5,526 bases of DNA, from positions 1 to 5,526 of the forward strand of contig MTER01000100.1 in the NCBI GenBank assembly GCA_002083985.1, written 5' to 3'. The position numbers were made by a program, and so were the translations under genes. The notes beneath the pieces were generated by a model. That model saw only the letters and a list, made by a program, of their open reading frames with translations, ran no database searches and was not told where the DNA came from. The DNA is from Candidatus Altarchaeales archaeon A3 (GTDB taxonomy: Archaea > Altiarchaeota > Altiarchaeia > Altiarchaeales > Altiarchaeaceae). Position 1 is the stretch's first letter. The number at the start of each line of letters is the position of its first letter. This document shows, in pieces, positions 1-5,526 of this stretch.

Positions 1-893
1 TACTTTTTTAAGATAGATTGCACTAAATCAATGCGAGTATACTTCCTTTTTGAAATTTGCGGCGGTCGACATTTTGGAATATGCTAATATAAACGAGTTC
101 ATTCAAAACAGCGATATAGAAAGATTATTCTCACAAAAATCAATGAATTCTATTACTTTGATTTCAAGGGTCCGTTATATCTTAAAAGAAGCAATAAACA
201 AATATATGGAGGTTGTGTTAAAGATGCGATAAGTGGAGAAGTTGTTGTTGGTATATCTACTACAAAATCAATGGATTATGTGCTCTCATTTTTCATTGAA
301 TTATTCAAAAAACGAGACATACCTAAATATCTTCAAATAGACAACGCAACATCATTTCTTGGCAATTGGTGTTACAAAAGGTTTGCCAGCAGATTCATTA
401 AATTTCTGTTGCATGTTGGTGTGGAGAACCTATTTTTACAGCACCAAGAAAACCATGGATGAATGGGGGCATTGAAGAGTTTGTTAAGTTATTTTCAGAA
501 AACTTATGGGCAAGGAAACAATTCAAATCAGAAGAGAATGTAAGACAAGAAGTCAAAAAATTTGAAAATAATCATGACAAGTTGCAACGGTGGAAATTAA
601 AAAACAAAAACTTGAAAACCATACCCTCACGAAAACTTGATAAAAACTTTCAATTCAACCCTAAAAAGTTTGAGCAAAATGCTTCCAAGATTCATTTTAT
701 CAGAGAGGTGAAAAACAACAGGAAAATAGAAATGCTTAATGAAGAAATTAATATTGGTGAAAGCTATGTGGGTGAAAGGATATGGGTTACGGTTGATGAG
801 ATTGTTCATTCTTTGATAGTTTTCCACAAAGCAAAAGATGCTAAGAAATTCAAACAGGTAAAGGAAATGAATTACAAGATCAAGAATTTGTAA
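1..893 (+). pseudogene. IS481-like transposase (rve/DDE integrase core), frameshifted and 5'-truncated
   Basis: The product would have been a transposase that cuts and joins the ends of its own insertion sequence. Frame 1 is open from 88 to 462. It reads a basic linker, then FDFKGPLYL with the first catalytic Asp at 160-162, then LQIDNATSF with the second Asp at 340-342. Frame 3 is open from 402 to 893. It supplies GEPIFTAPRKPWMNGGIEEF with the catalytic Glu at 474-476, followed by the basic C-terminal domain. Splicing the frames near 424-428 gives GVEPIFTAPRKPWMNGG, which fits the family, so a single-base deletion is likely. The D-to-E spacing is then about 43 residues, which I recall as typical of this IS481-like branch. 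Upstream of 88 no frame stays open. A fragment RRSTFWNML in frame 3 (about 63-86), after a TGA at 51-53, may be helix-turn-helix remains. The rest lies off the window. I infer it is inactive. The family call is firm; the exact IS is unknown. Confidence 0.85.
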
Positions 894-1008
894 AAAGTGT
901 TAACGATGTCATAGACCTTTCCAATAATTATTTGTTTTGGAGTATTTGCTCAATAGTAAGTGGTAAATCACGCGTAACAGTTAAAAAATCACGAATAACA
1001 TCCACCCT
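894..1008. other. Spacer between transposase pseudogene and repeat cluster
   Basis: There is no coding sequence here. It probably belongs to the right-hand end of the insertion sequence whose transposase stops at 893. Its only visible structure is a pair of short direct repeats near its end, listed separately. Confidence 0.5.
965..1000. repeat. Two 15-bp direct repeats, 21-bp period
   Basis: AAATCACGCGTAACA (965-979) and AAATCACGAATAACA (986-1000) match at 13 of 15 positions and are spaced two helical turns apart. They lie just inside a sequence resembling an IS end. This position would suit binding sites for the transposase, but that role is inference. They may also be chance in AT-rich DNA. 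Confidence 0.4.
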
Positions 1009-1057
1009 TTATTGAGAACATTCGTTTTGGATTTAAAAATATGTAACTTCTCAATAA
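1009..1057. repeat. Inverted repeat TTATTGAGAA / TTCTCAATAA
   Basis: TTATTGAGAA at 1009-1018 is the exact inverse of TTCTCAATAA at 1048-1057. The left arm continues as CATTCGTTTT. This resembles the right end of the nearby MITE (TATTGAGAAGTTACA then TTTGTTTT) with GTTA deleted. It may therefore be the decayed right terminus of the insertion sequence that carried the transposase at 1-893, lying 116 bp beyond that gene's stop. The right arm is the left terminus of the outer MITE-like copy. The IS-end reading is inference. Confidence 0.4.
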
Positions 1058-1104
1058 TTTGTAGGAAGATGTTCAAATATATAATTTATTTTGCATTTTT
1101 TGTA

Positions 1105-1110
1105 TTTGTT
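1105..1110. repeat. Left copy of 6-bp target-site duplication (TTTGTT)
   Basis: TTTGTT directly abuts the left terminus of the inner MITE-like element and is repeated at 1233-1238 directly after its right terminus. The uninterrupted homologous site inside the inner copy (1174-1179) carries TTTGTT only once. That is good evidence that the second copy arose by insertion. Confidence 0.6.
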
Positions 1111-1232
1111 TGTAACTTCTCAATAACTTGTGGGAAAATGACAAAATATATGGACTGTTTTGCACTTTTTGTATTTGTTTTTTATAAAAAGAGCAGTTAA
1201 ATAAATTTACCCTAACATATTGAGAAGTTACA
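1111..1232. mobile_element. Inner 122-bp MITE-like element with 15-bp perfect terminal inverted repeats
   Basis: The element starts TGTAACTTCTCAATA (1111-1125) and ends TATTGAGAAGTTACA (1218-1232), a perfect 15-bp inverted repeat that extends imperfectly inward. It is flanked on both sides by TTTGTT (1105-1110 and 1233-1238), as expected for a target-site duplication. It has no room for a transposase, so it would depend on one supplied in trans. The transposase family is unknown. The similar TATTGAGAA near 1009 hints that the IS481-like element next door shares its ends. An open frame across 1012-1200 arises from these repeats and is not called as a gene. Confidence 0.65.
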
Positions 1233-1238
1233 TTTGTT
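1233..1238. repeat. Right copy of 6-bp target-site duplication (TTTGTT)
   Basis: This is the partner of 1105-1110. The following sequence, TTTTATAAAATAAGCAG, resumes the outer element. Confidence 0.6.
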
Positions 1239-1333
1239 TTTTATAAAATAAGCAGTTACAAAATTTATTGATGATAAAGTAATCCTTTCAGAATTTAATT
1301 AACGAGTTAGAAACACCTCCTAAAATTGAGATA

Positions 1334-1476
1334 ATTTTAAAATCCTAAAGATTTTAAAATATCCGGGCATCAGCGAGGTTATTAGACATGTTGCAAAATA
1401 ACTATTTCACCTTTAAATTTTATTAATTTTAACCTCACTTCGTTCGGATATTTTAAAATCTTTGCGATTTTAAAAT
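1334..1476. repeat. Long imperfect inverted repeat (REP/BIME-like unit 1)
   Basis: The arms at 1334-1381 and 1430-1476 are near-perfect inverses over about 47 bp and enclose a 48-nt spacer. Each arm contains its own hairpin. On the left, ATTTTAAAATC (1334-1344) pairs with GATTTTAAAAT (1350-1360). On the right, the same 11-mers lie at 1450-1460 and 1466-1476. Inside these sit the GC-richer modules: ATCCGGGCATCAGCGAGGTTA on the left and, on the minus strand, TCCGAACGAAGTGAGGT (1432-1448). The arms pair except across the module centres. The unit is non-coding and could form a large cruciform or act as a transcription boundary. Function is not visible. Confidence 0.7.
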
Positions 1477-1597
1477 CACTTTTAAAATTTTTAATTTGCA
1501 ACAACTCTATTATATATTTGTTTTTTTGCTAATATTTTTATAAATATAATGTTTGAAATTAAATTTATAATGTTCAATTTTAAGATTTCTTTTAAGC

Positions 1598-1706
1598 ATT
1601 TTTAAATCAGAAGATTTGAAAATATCCAAGCATCAGCGAGGTGATTTAAAAATTTCAGAAATTTTTAAATCTCCGAACGAAGTGAGGTGAGATTTTTAAA
1701 ATATCC
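1598..1706. repeat. Palindromic repeat cluster (REP/BIME-like unit 2)
   Basis: Hairpin ATTTTTAAATC / GATTTGAAAAT (1598-1608, 1613-1623, one mismatch) leads into ATCCAAGCATCAGCGAGGT (1624-1642). That stretch, with the preceding AAAAT, matches 1356-1379 of unit 1 at 22 of 24 positions. A perfect 13-bp hairpin follows, GATTTAAAAATTT / AAATTTTTAAATC (1643-1655, 1659-1671, loop CAG). Then comes TCCGAACGAAGTGAGGT (1672-1688), identical to the minus-strand module of unit 1. A further GATTTTTAAAATATCC (1691-1706) looks like the start of another, truncated unit. Both modules are on the same strand here, unlike unit 1. Confidence 0.7.
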
Positions 1707-1934
1707 TTCACAAAATAATTAACCCAATTTAAAGAGATGATCACCGCAATGTGAATGAAGTTAAATTTTAAAATTACAAGTATGCCCTAAGCAATAATCA
1801 CTCTCAGGAATGCTTGCTTGTAGGAATATAAACATAAAACAATAAATTTTTTTATAAAATTTATGCAATAAGTCCTTTCATTCTTATTTTTTGTGTGCAA
1901 AAATTAATTATTTTAAATTTATTTATCCCTAAAA
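1707..1934. other. Intergenic stretch without recognised gene
   Basis: No supported coding frame is present. Two potential stem structures are visible. TACAAG (1775-1780) and AAGCA (1789-1793) could pair with CTTGTA (1817-1822) and TGCTT (1811-1815) around a 17-nt loop. ATAAATTTT (1842-1850) is the inverse of AAAATTTAT (1856-1864). The stretch TTTTAAAT around 1911-1918 could be a TATA-like element for the small ORF at 1935. All of these are weak in DNA this AT-rich. Confidence 0.4.
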
Positions 1935-2189
1935 ATGTTAAAAATTTCAGTAATTGGTAGGGGTAGGGTTTGTTCAAGTTGTGTCAGAAATATTGCAGAA
2001 ATTTTGGGAAATTTAATAGAAGTAATTCCAAAGGATAGATATTGCATGTGTGAGAATGTGATGGAGAATGCGGTTGTTGATTAGAAACCTTTAAAATGTC
2101 AAAAAAATAAAGATAAATTTAGGAGTGAATTGTTGACTTATCTTAATGAATATTTGAATGAAATTTGTAAAATTAAAATATCAATTTAA
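1935..2189 (+). pseudogene. Small Cys-containing ORF with in-frame TAG at 2082-2084
   Basis: ATG at 1935 opens a 49-residue frame that begins MLKISVIGRGRVCSSCVRNI and contains CSSC (residues 13-16) and CMC (37-39), ending at TAG 2082-2084. The same frame then stays open for 34 more codons (KPLKCQKNKDKFRSELLTYL and onward) to TAA at 2187-2189. The second part also looks protein-like, with an amphipathic Leu/Glu/Lys stretch. The simplest reading is an 83-residue gene broken by a nonsense mutation, for example from a Tyr codon. Alternatives are a 49-residue protein, or TAG decoded as an amino acid. I do not recognise the family. The paired Cys suggest metal or disulfide chemistry, by inference only. 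No Shine-Dalgarno sequence precedes it; a leaderless transcript is possible. Confidence 0.4.
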
Positions 2190-2190
2190 C

Positions 2191-2206
2191 TTGATAAAAA
2201 TATTTA
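2191..2206 (+). promoter_or_regulatory. Possible AT-rich promoter element before the methyltransferase
   Basis: TTGATAAAAATATTTA lies 11-26 bp upstream of the methyltransferase ATG. It could be an archaeal TATA box or a bacterial -10 region. The background is so AT-rich that the match carries little weight. It is the only visible candidate in the 27-bp gap after the preceding ORF. Confidence 0.2.
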
Positions 2207-2216
2207 CCAAATAAAG

Positions 2217-5198
2217 ATGAATAGTAAAGAAACTTTTGAATTAATTTGTAAAGCACTTGATTTTTCTAATAAATACGGATTGAAAAATGTAGATGACGAT
2301 GTAGATAAAATTGAGTATGGGCAAATTTTAAACGAGGCAAAGGACAAATTTGGCATTGATGAAGTATATTTTGTTAAAACCACATCTGAAGCATCAAGTA
2401 TACCCGTAATTTATTTCAGGCGATTAGAATCTGTGGGCCCGGATACAATAATGAAAATTCATCGCAAAGTGTGGAATCAGGGCAAGGTTCCTTTACTATT
2501 TATTATACTGCCCGGAGAAGTTAAAATTTATAATACTACTACGCCTCCAGCACAAACAAATGAAGAATTAGAGAAAGAAGAATACCTTATTGACTCATTA
2601 AAACAATTAAGAAATGTCCAGGAGATCCGTGAAAAATTAAAAGATTTTTCTCGTTTGGAAATTGAAACAGGACATTATTGGCATAAACATAGGGATAATT
2701 TTAAGCAAAAGAATAGAGTAGATCAACATCTTCTCAAAAATTTGAAAACGATAAGAAACGAATTACACGATAAAAATTTAGATTACAACCATATTCATGC
2801 TCTCATAGGGCGATCAATTTTCATTCTTTATTTACAAGATCGTCAGGCGATAGATGAAAATTTTTTTCAAAAATTTGGAAATTATAAGAATTTTTTAGAT
2901 ATTTTAAATTCAAAAGATGATACATACAACCTATTTAAGAAAATTGAGGATCACTTCAATGGAGATATGTTTCCAGTTACTGATGATGAAAAAAATGCAG
3001 TAAAGGAAGATCATTTATCTTTGCTTCATGTGTTCTTTTCGGGTACTGATATTAACACAAAACAAGGAAGACTTTGGCCATATAATTTTGATGTTATTCC
3101 CATAGAACTGATAAGTTGTATTTATGAAGAATTCTTTCATTATGAAAAAGACATAAAGAAAGAGAAGAAGAAGGGAACATATTATACCCCTCAATTTTTA
3201 GTAGAATTTATTTTAGATGAAATTCTTCCTGTTGAAAGTGATAAAATTGATATAAAGATACTTGATCCTGCGTGCGGTTCGGGCATCTTTTTGGTTGATG
3301 CATATAAAAGAATTATTTATAGATGGATAAAAGCAAACAGAGGAAACAAAATAAAGGTAGATCAATTGAGAAATATCCTTACATCATCTATTTATGGAGT
3401 GGACACTAATAAAGAAGCTATAAGGGTTGCATCTTTCAGTTTATACCTAACTATGCTGGATTTTCTGGATCTCAAGAATATATGGCAGGATGTGAAATTT
3501 CCAAAGTTGATAGGACCAAATCTTTTTACTGAGAATTTCTTTAATGAAGACTTAAAGTTCAAGTTCAATAAAGATAAATTTGATATTATTGTGGGGAATC
3601 CTCCATGGGAAAGTAGTAATGATGAATTAATGCTTGACTATTGTAAATCAAAAGGAAAATCAATAGGAGATAACCAAATTGCACAAGCATTTTTGTGGAA
3701 GGCGTTAGAATGTTGTAAAAAAGAAGGGGAAATTGGTTTATTGGTAACTGCAAAAGGTCTTCTTTTCAATAGAAGTAGTAAAAATAGAAAGTTTAGAAAG
3801 GATTTTTTCATGAACGCAAATGTATCTACTATAGTTAATTTTTCTATTATTCGTAGAAAATTATTCAACAAGGGAATTGGTCCTCCTGCGGCGGTGTTCT
3901 ACAAACCATTAATTGAAGAGAATGCTAAAAATAAGTTCATTTTATATATTGTACCTAAACCATCTGCAGAATCTAAACACCTAAATGCAGTTATAATAGA
4001 TCCATCAGATCTTAAAAGATTGCCTTTGAAGCAGGTTATCGATAATGATATAATCTGGAAAGTTGCTATGTGGGGGACTCCAAGAGACTACGAATTAATT
4101 AAGCGACTTTCAAAAATGAGTAGCTTTAAGAAATTGTGTGATGAAGAAAAGAATTGGAAACATGCAGAAGGTTTTATTGCTGGAAAGAGTGGAAAGAAAG
4201 ATTATGTTCCAGAGTTATACGGGAAACCTTATGTGGATGCTAAGGCGGAAATGCCAAAATTTGCGATGAACGAAAAATTACTTCCCCTTCTTAAAGATAC
4301 CCCTTTTTATCGGCATGCAAAAACAAACAGAGAAATATTTCAGGGACCGCATTTATTGGTTAAAGAAAGCCAGAAAGCGGGAGTGGGAATGATAGCAACA
4401 CTTCTTAAAAATGATGCTGTTTTTAGCAGTTCTATTATAGGCATTCACAGCAAAGAAAATGAGATAAATCAATTGGCTGCGTGTTGTTTAGTAATTAATT
4501 CAAAGATAGCAGCATATTACGAAATGCTAACTTCCCGTAATTGGTTAGTGGAACGAGATACACTTCAAAAAGAAGAAATTATGAATATTCCAATACCAGA
4601 AAATATCCTAAACCAAGATATATCTTATAATTTCTTAAAAGAACTTTCAGAAGATCCAAATGCAGATGAAAATGTGAATAACATGGTGACAAAATGGTAT
4701 GGCATAGAAGAATCTGAAATGATATTGGTTAACGATTCAATAGACATAGCATTGGATTCCTTTTGGAAGAAAGAGAAATCAGATGCGTATAAACCTGTAA
4801 CTGAACCAATATTAGAGGAATATGCGAAGATCTTTTGTAATGCTATTAACCTCCTCCTTAAAAAACAAAGTAAGTCATTACAATATTTGGCTTATTCGGG
4901 CAATCTACCACTTAGTATTGTATCTTTCGAGTTAAAAAACCTTTCAGATTCATCAAAAAATAAAGTGAATAAAACATCAGAAGAATTGCAAAAAGTTTTA
5001 ACTGATCTCGATAAATATCTTTTAGAAGAGCATTCATTGGGAATTTACATGAGACGAAATGTTCGTATTTATATAGGTAATACGATTCATGTAGTTAAAT
5101 TAAATGAAAGACGTTATTGGACTAAATCTGTGGCATTAAATGATGCTGATGAAACTATTGCAGAAAATATATCAAAGGATTTAAAAAATGAGTATTAA
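2217..5198 (+). CDS. Eco57I-like N6-adenine DNA methyltransferase (Type IIG-like architecture), 993 aa
   Basis: The predicted enzyme transfers a methyl group from S-adenosylmethionine to the N6 of adenine in a specific DNA site. Motif X is GTYYTP (residues 320-325) and SAM-binding motif I is DPACGSG (350-356). The acidic motif after the second strand is YGVD (393-396). Catalytic motif IV is NPPW (461-464), and LLVTAKGLLFN (508-518) follows. This is the gamma-type order with the target-recognition region after the catalytic core, about residues 600-830. That region ends in NSKIAAYYEMLTSRNWLVER (761-780) and IPIPE (791-795), as in fused methylase-specificity enzymes. Residues 1-315 precede the core. 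They contain IYFRRLE (65-71) and WNQGKVPLLFIILP (86-99), and I infer a PD-(D/E)XK-like or structural domain without clear catalytic residues. The 830-993 tail is partly helical. Reading is intact and all core motifs are present, so methylation activity is likely. It overlaps the next gene by 11 bp. The start has no strong ribosome site. No separate specificity or helicase subunit is visible. Confidence 0.92.
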   Translation: MNSKETFELICKALDFSNKYGLKNVDDDVDKIEYGQILNEAKDKFGIDEVYFVKTTSEASSIPVIYFRRLESVGPDTIMKIHRKVWNQGKVPLLFIILPGEVKIYNTTTPPAQTNEELEKEEYLIDSLKQLRNVQEIREKLKDFSRLEIETGHYWHKHRDNFKQKNRVDQHLLKNLKTIRNELHDKNLDYNHIHALIGRSIFILYLQDRQAIDENFFQKFGNYKNFLDILNSKDDTYNLFKKIEDHFNGDMFPVTDDEKNAVKEDHLSLLHVFFSGTDINTKQGRLWPYNFDVIPIELISCIYEEFFHYEKDIKKEKKKGTYYTPQFLVEFILDEILPVESDKIDIKILDPACGSGIFLVDAYKRIIYRWIKANRGNKIKVDQLRNILTSSIYGVDTNKEAIRVASFSLYLTMLDFLDLKNIWQDVKFPKLIGPNLFTENFFNEDLKFKFNKDKFDIIVGNPPWESSNDELMLDYCKSKGKSIGDNQIAQAFLWKALECCKKEGEIGLLVTAKGLLFNRSSKNRKFRKDFFMNANVSTIVNFSIIRRKLFNKGIGPPAAVFYKPLIEENAKNKFILYIVPKPSAESKHLNAVIIDPSDLKRLPLKQVIDNDIIWKVAMWGTPRDYELIKRLSKMSSFKKLCDEEKNWKHAEGFIAGKSGKKDYVPELYGKPYVDAKAEMPKFAMNEKLLPLLKDTPFYRHAKTNREIFQGPHLLVKESQKAGVGMIATLLKNDAVFSSSIIGIHSKENEINQLAACCLVINSKIAAYYEMLTSRNWLVERDTLQKEEIMNIPIPENILNQDISYNFLKELSEDPNADENVNNMVTKWYGIEESEMILVNDSIDIALDSFWKKEKSDAYKPVTEPILEEYAKIFCNAINLLLKKQSKSLQYLAYSGNLPLSIVSFELKNLSDSSKNKVNKTSEELQKVLTDLDKYLLEEHSLGIYMRRNVRIYIGNTIHVVKLNERRYWTKSVALNDADETIAENISKDLKNEY
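5174..5179 (+). promoter_or_regulatory. Ribosome binding site AAAGGA
   Basis: AAAGGA sits 8 nt before the ATG at 5188, inside the end of the methyltransferase gene. It supports this start for the downstream gene and translation from a shared mRNA. Confidence 0.5.
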
Positions 5199-5454
5199 AG
5201 AAATCTCTTCAACTTCTGGTTCATCGCCAGAAATTATTCAGGAGTTAACACAGGGGTTTATAAAAGAGGCAATAAATCTTGTAATAAATGGGTATGAAAA
5301 TATGTCAAGTATTAGAGATTTTCAAAAATCTTGGGAAGAACCACAAATAACAGCAGTTTTAATAAGGCACATGCGGGAATATAAAAATAACAATCATTGT
5401 TGTATTAAAGTTAGGGGCGAACAACCAATATACAATAGAGTTGTTGCGAAATAG
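5188..5454 (+). CDS. Short partner of the methyltransferase, 88 aa, possibly a truncated nuclease
   Basis: The frame begins inside the last codons of the methyltransferase (ATGAGTATTAA overlap, 11 bp) and is preceded by a good ribosome site, so the two are translationally linked. Residues 10-45 look helical. Then comes SWEEPQITAVLIRHMREY (48-65), and the protein ends GEQPIYNRVVAK (77-88). From memory, companion proteins of such methyltransferases have a similar N-terminus, with E..IT..L...M followed by a Glu-containing strand. They then continue into a PD-(D/E)XK-type core (an IDI strand and an E-x-K). That core is absent here: the frame stops at TAG 5452-5454. Reading through the TAG adds only 11 residues before a TAA, with no nuclease motif. 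I infer a 3' truncation. A genuinely short protein cannot be excluded. No function is assigned. Confidence 0.6.
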   Translation: MSIKEISSTSGSSPEIIQELTQGFIKEAINLVINGYENMSSIRDFQKSWEEPQITAVLIRHMREYKNNNHCCIKVRGEQPIYNRVVAK

Positions 5455-5526
5455 TTTATATGCTCTATTTTATACCCTAACAATAGATAAACCATCTAAA
5501 AAATTGTTTTTTATGCTGGAAAATAT
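5455..5526. other. AT-rich flank after the operon
   Basis: Nothing coding can be supported in these 72 bp. A-tract AAAAAA (5498-5503), TTG and T-tract TTTTTT (5507-5512) could serve as a weak T-run terminator. An ATG at 5513 has only four complete codons before the window ends, so a following gene cannot be judged. Confidence 0.35.

Larger units (their letters stand above)
1042..1290. mobile_element. Outer MITE-like element, interrupted by a copy of itself
   Basis: This older copy begins TGTAACTTCTCAATA at 1042-1056. It runs to 1110, is interrupted by the inner element (1111-1232) plus a 6-bp target duplication, and resumes at 1239. The first 69 bp match the inner copy (1111-1179) at 57 of 69 positions. 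The continuation 1239-1258 matches 1180-1199 at 18 of 20. Removing the insert and one TTTGTT restores the order seen in the inner copy. The right terminus is unclear. A perfect inverted repeat is missing, and only TTTATTGATGATAAAG (from about 1264) hints at a degraded end, so the stated end is estimated from the inner element's length. It encodes no transposase. Confidence 0.5.

Noticed and set aside
50..232. 60-residue frame-2 open frame at the start of the window as a gene
   Set aside because: It overlaps frame 1, which carries the first catalytic Asp and linker of the transposase. Its own product shows no family features.
432..438. ATTTTTA as a programmed -1 slippery site in the transposase
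   Set aside because: Slippage there would give GVENLFFTAPRK. A one-base deletion at 424-428 gives GVEPIFTAPRK, the better family fit, and the gene is also broken near its 5' end.
627..827. Minus-strand open frame opposite the transposase C-terminus
   Set aside because: It is an antisense shadow of a clear family match on the plus strand, with no motif of its own.
1012..1200. 62-residue open frame in the repeat cluster
   Set aside because: It is generated by the repeated MITE-like sequence. The 69-bp period is 23 codons, so both copies read in the same frame and give a hydrophobic, low-complexity product with no ribosome site.
1042..1706. CRISPR array
   Set aside because: Repeats differ in spacing, orientation and sequence. 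There are no regular spacers, and no cas gene is in the window.
3638..3871. Minus-strand open frame inside the methyltransferase
   Set aside because: It lies opposite conserved methyltransferase core sequence and is rich in Leu/Phe runs from antisense Lys/Glu codons.
2217..5454. BREX (PglX) or DISARM methyltransferase locus
   Set aside because: No PglZ, BrxC, DrmA, DrmB or helicase gene is in the window. The 993-residue enzyme with an 88-residue overlapping partner fits a simple two-gene R-M remnant better. Genes beyond the edges could change this.

Overview
This is an AT-rich (roughly one-third G+C) prokaryotic accessory region. It has one large intact gene, a DNA adenine methyltransferase with restriction-modification (R-M) architecture. 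It is surrounded by decayed mobile-element DNA and repeats. No rRNA, tRNA or housekeeping gene is present to fix the taxonomy. The transposase resembles a branch of IS481-like integrases that, as far as I recall, occurs in both archaea and anaerobic bacteria. An archaeon is possible, but the sequence does not prove it.

Layout: positions 1-893 hold a frameshifted, 5'-truncated transposase with an rve (DDE) core. The two catalytic Asp are in one frame and the Glu is in another. Positions 894-1300 hold IS-end-like repeats. The clearest is a 122-bp MITE-like element (1111-1232) with perfect 15-bp terminal inverted repeats and a 6-bp target duplication. It appears to have inserted into an older copy of itself. 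Positions 1334-1476 and 1598-1706 hold two composite palindromic units. They combine AT-rich hairpins with short GC-richer modules (GCATCAGCGAGGT and CCGAACGAAGTGAGGT). Positions 1707-1934 hold no recognisable gene. Positions 1935-2189 hold a small Cys-containing reading frame interrupted by an in-frame TAG.

Positions 2217-5198 encode a 993-residue N6-adenine methyltransferase of the Eco57I-like, gamma-type motif order. It has its own target-recognition region and a long N-terminal region of unassigned function. Positions 5188-5454 overlap its end and encode an 88-residue protein. This looks like the N-terminal part of a companion protein, possibly a nuclease that has lost its catalytic part. 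The pair was probably one operon. Whether it still restricts DNA, or survives only as a methyltransferase, cannot be decided here.

The window gives no convincing sign of a wholly new defence system. The most unusual items are the self-nested MITE, the two-module palindromic repeats, the TAG-interrupted small ORF and the short partner of the methyltransferase.
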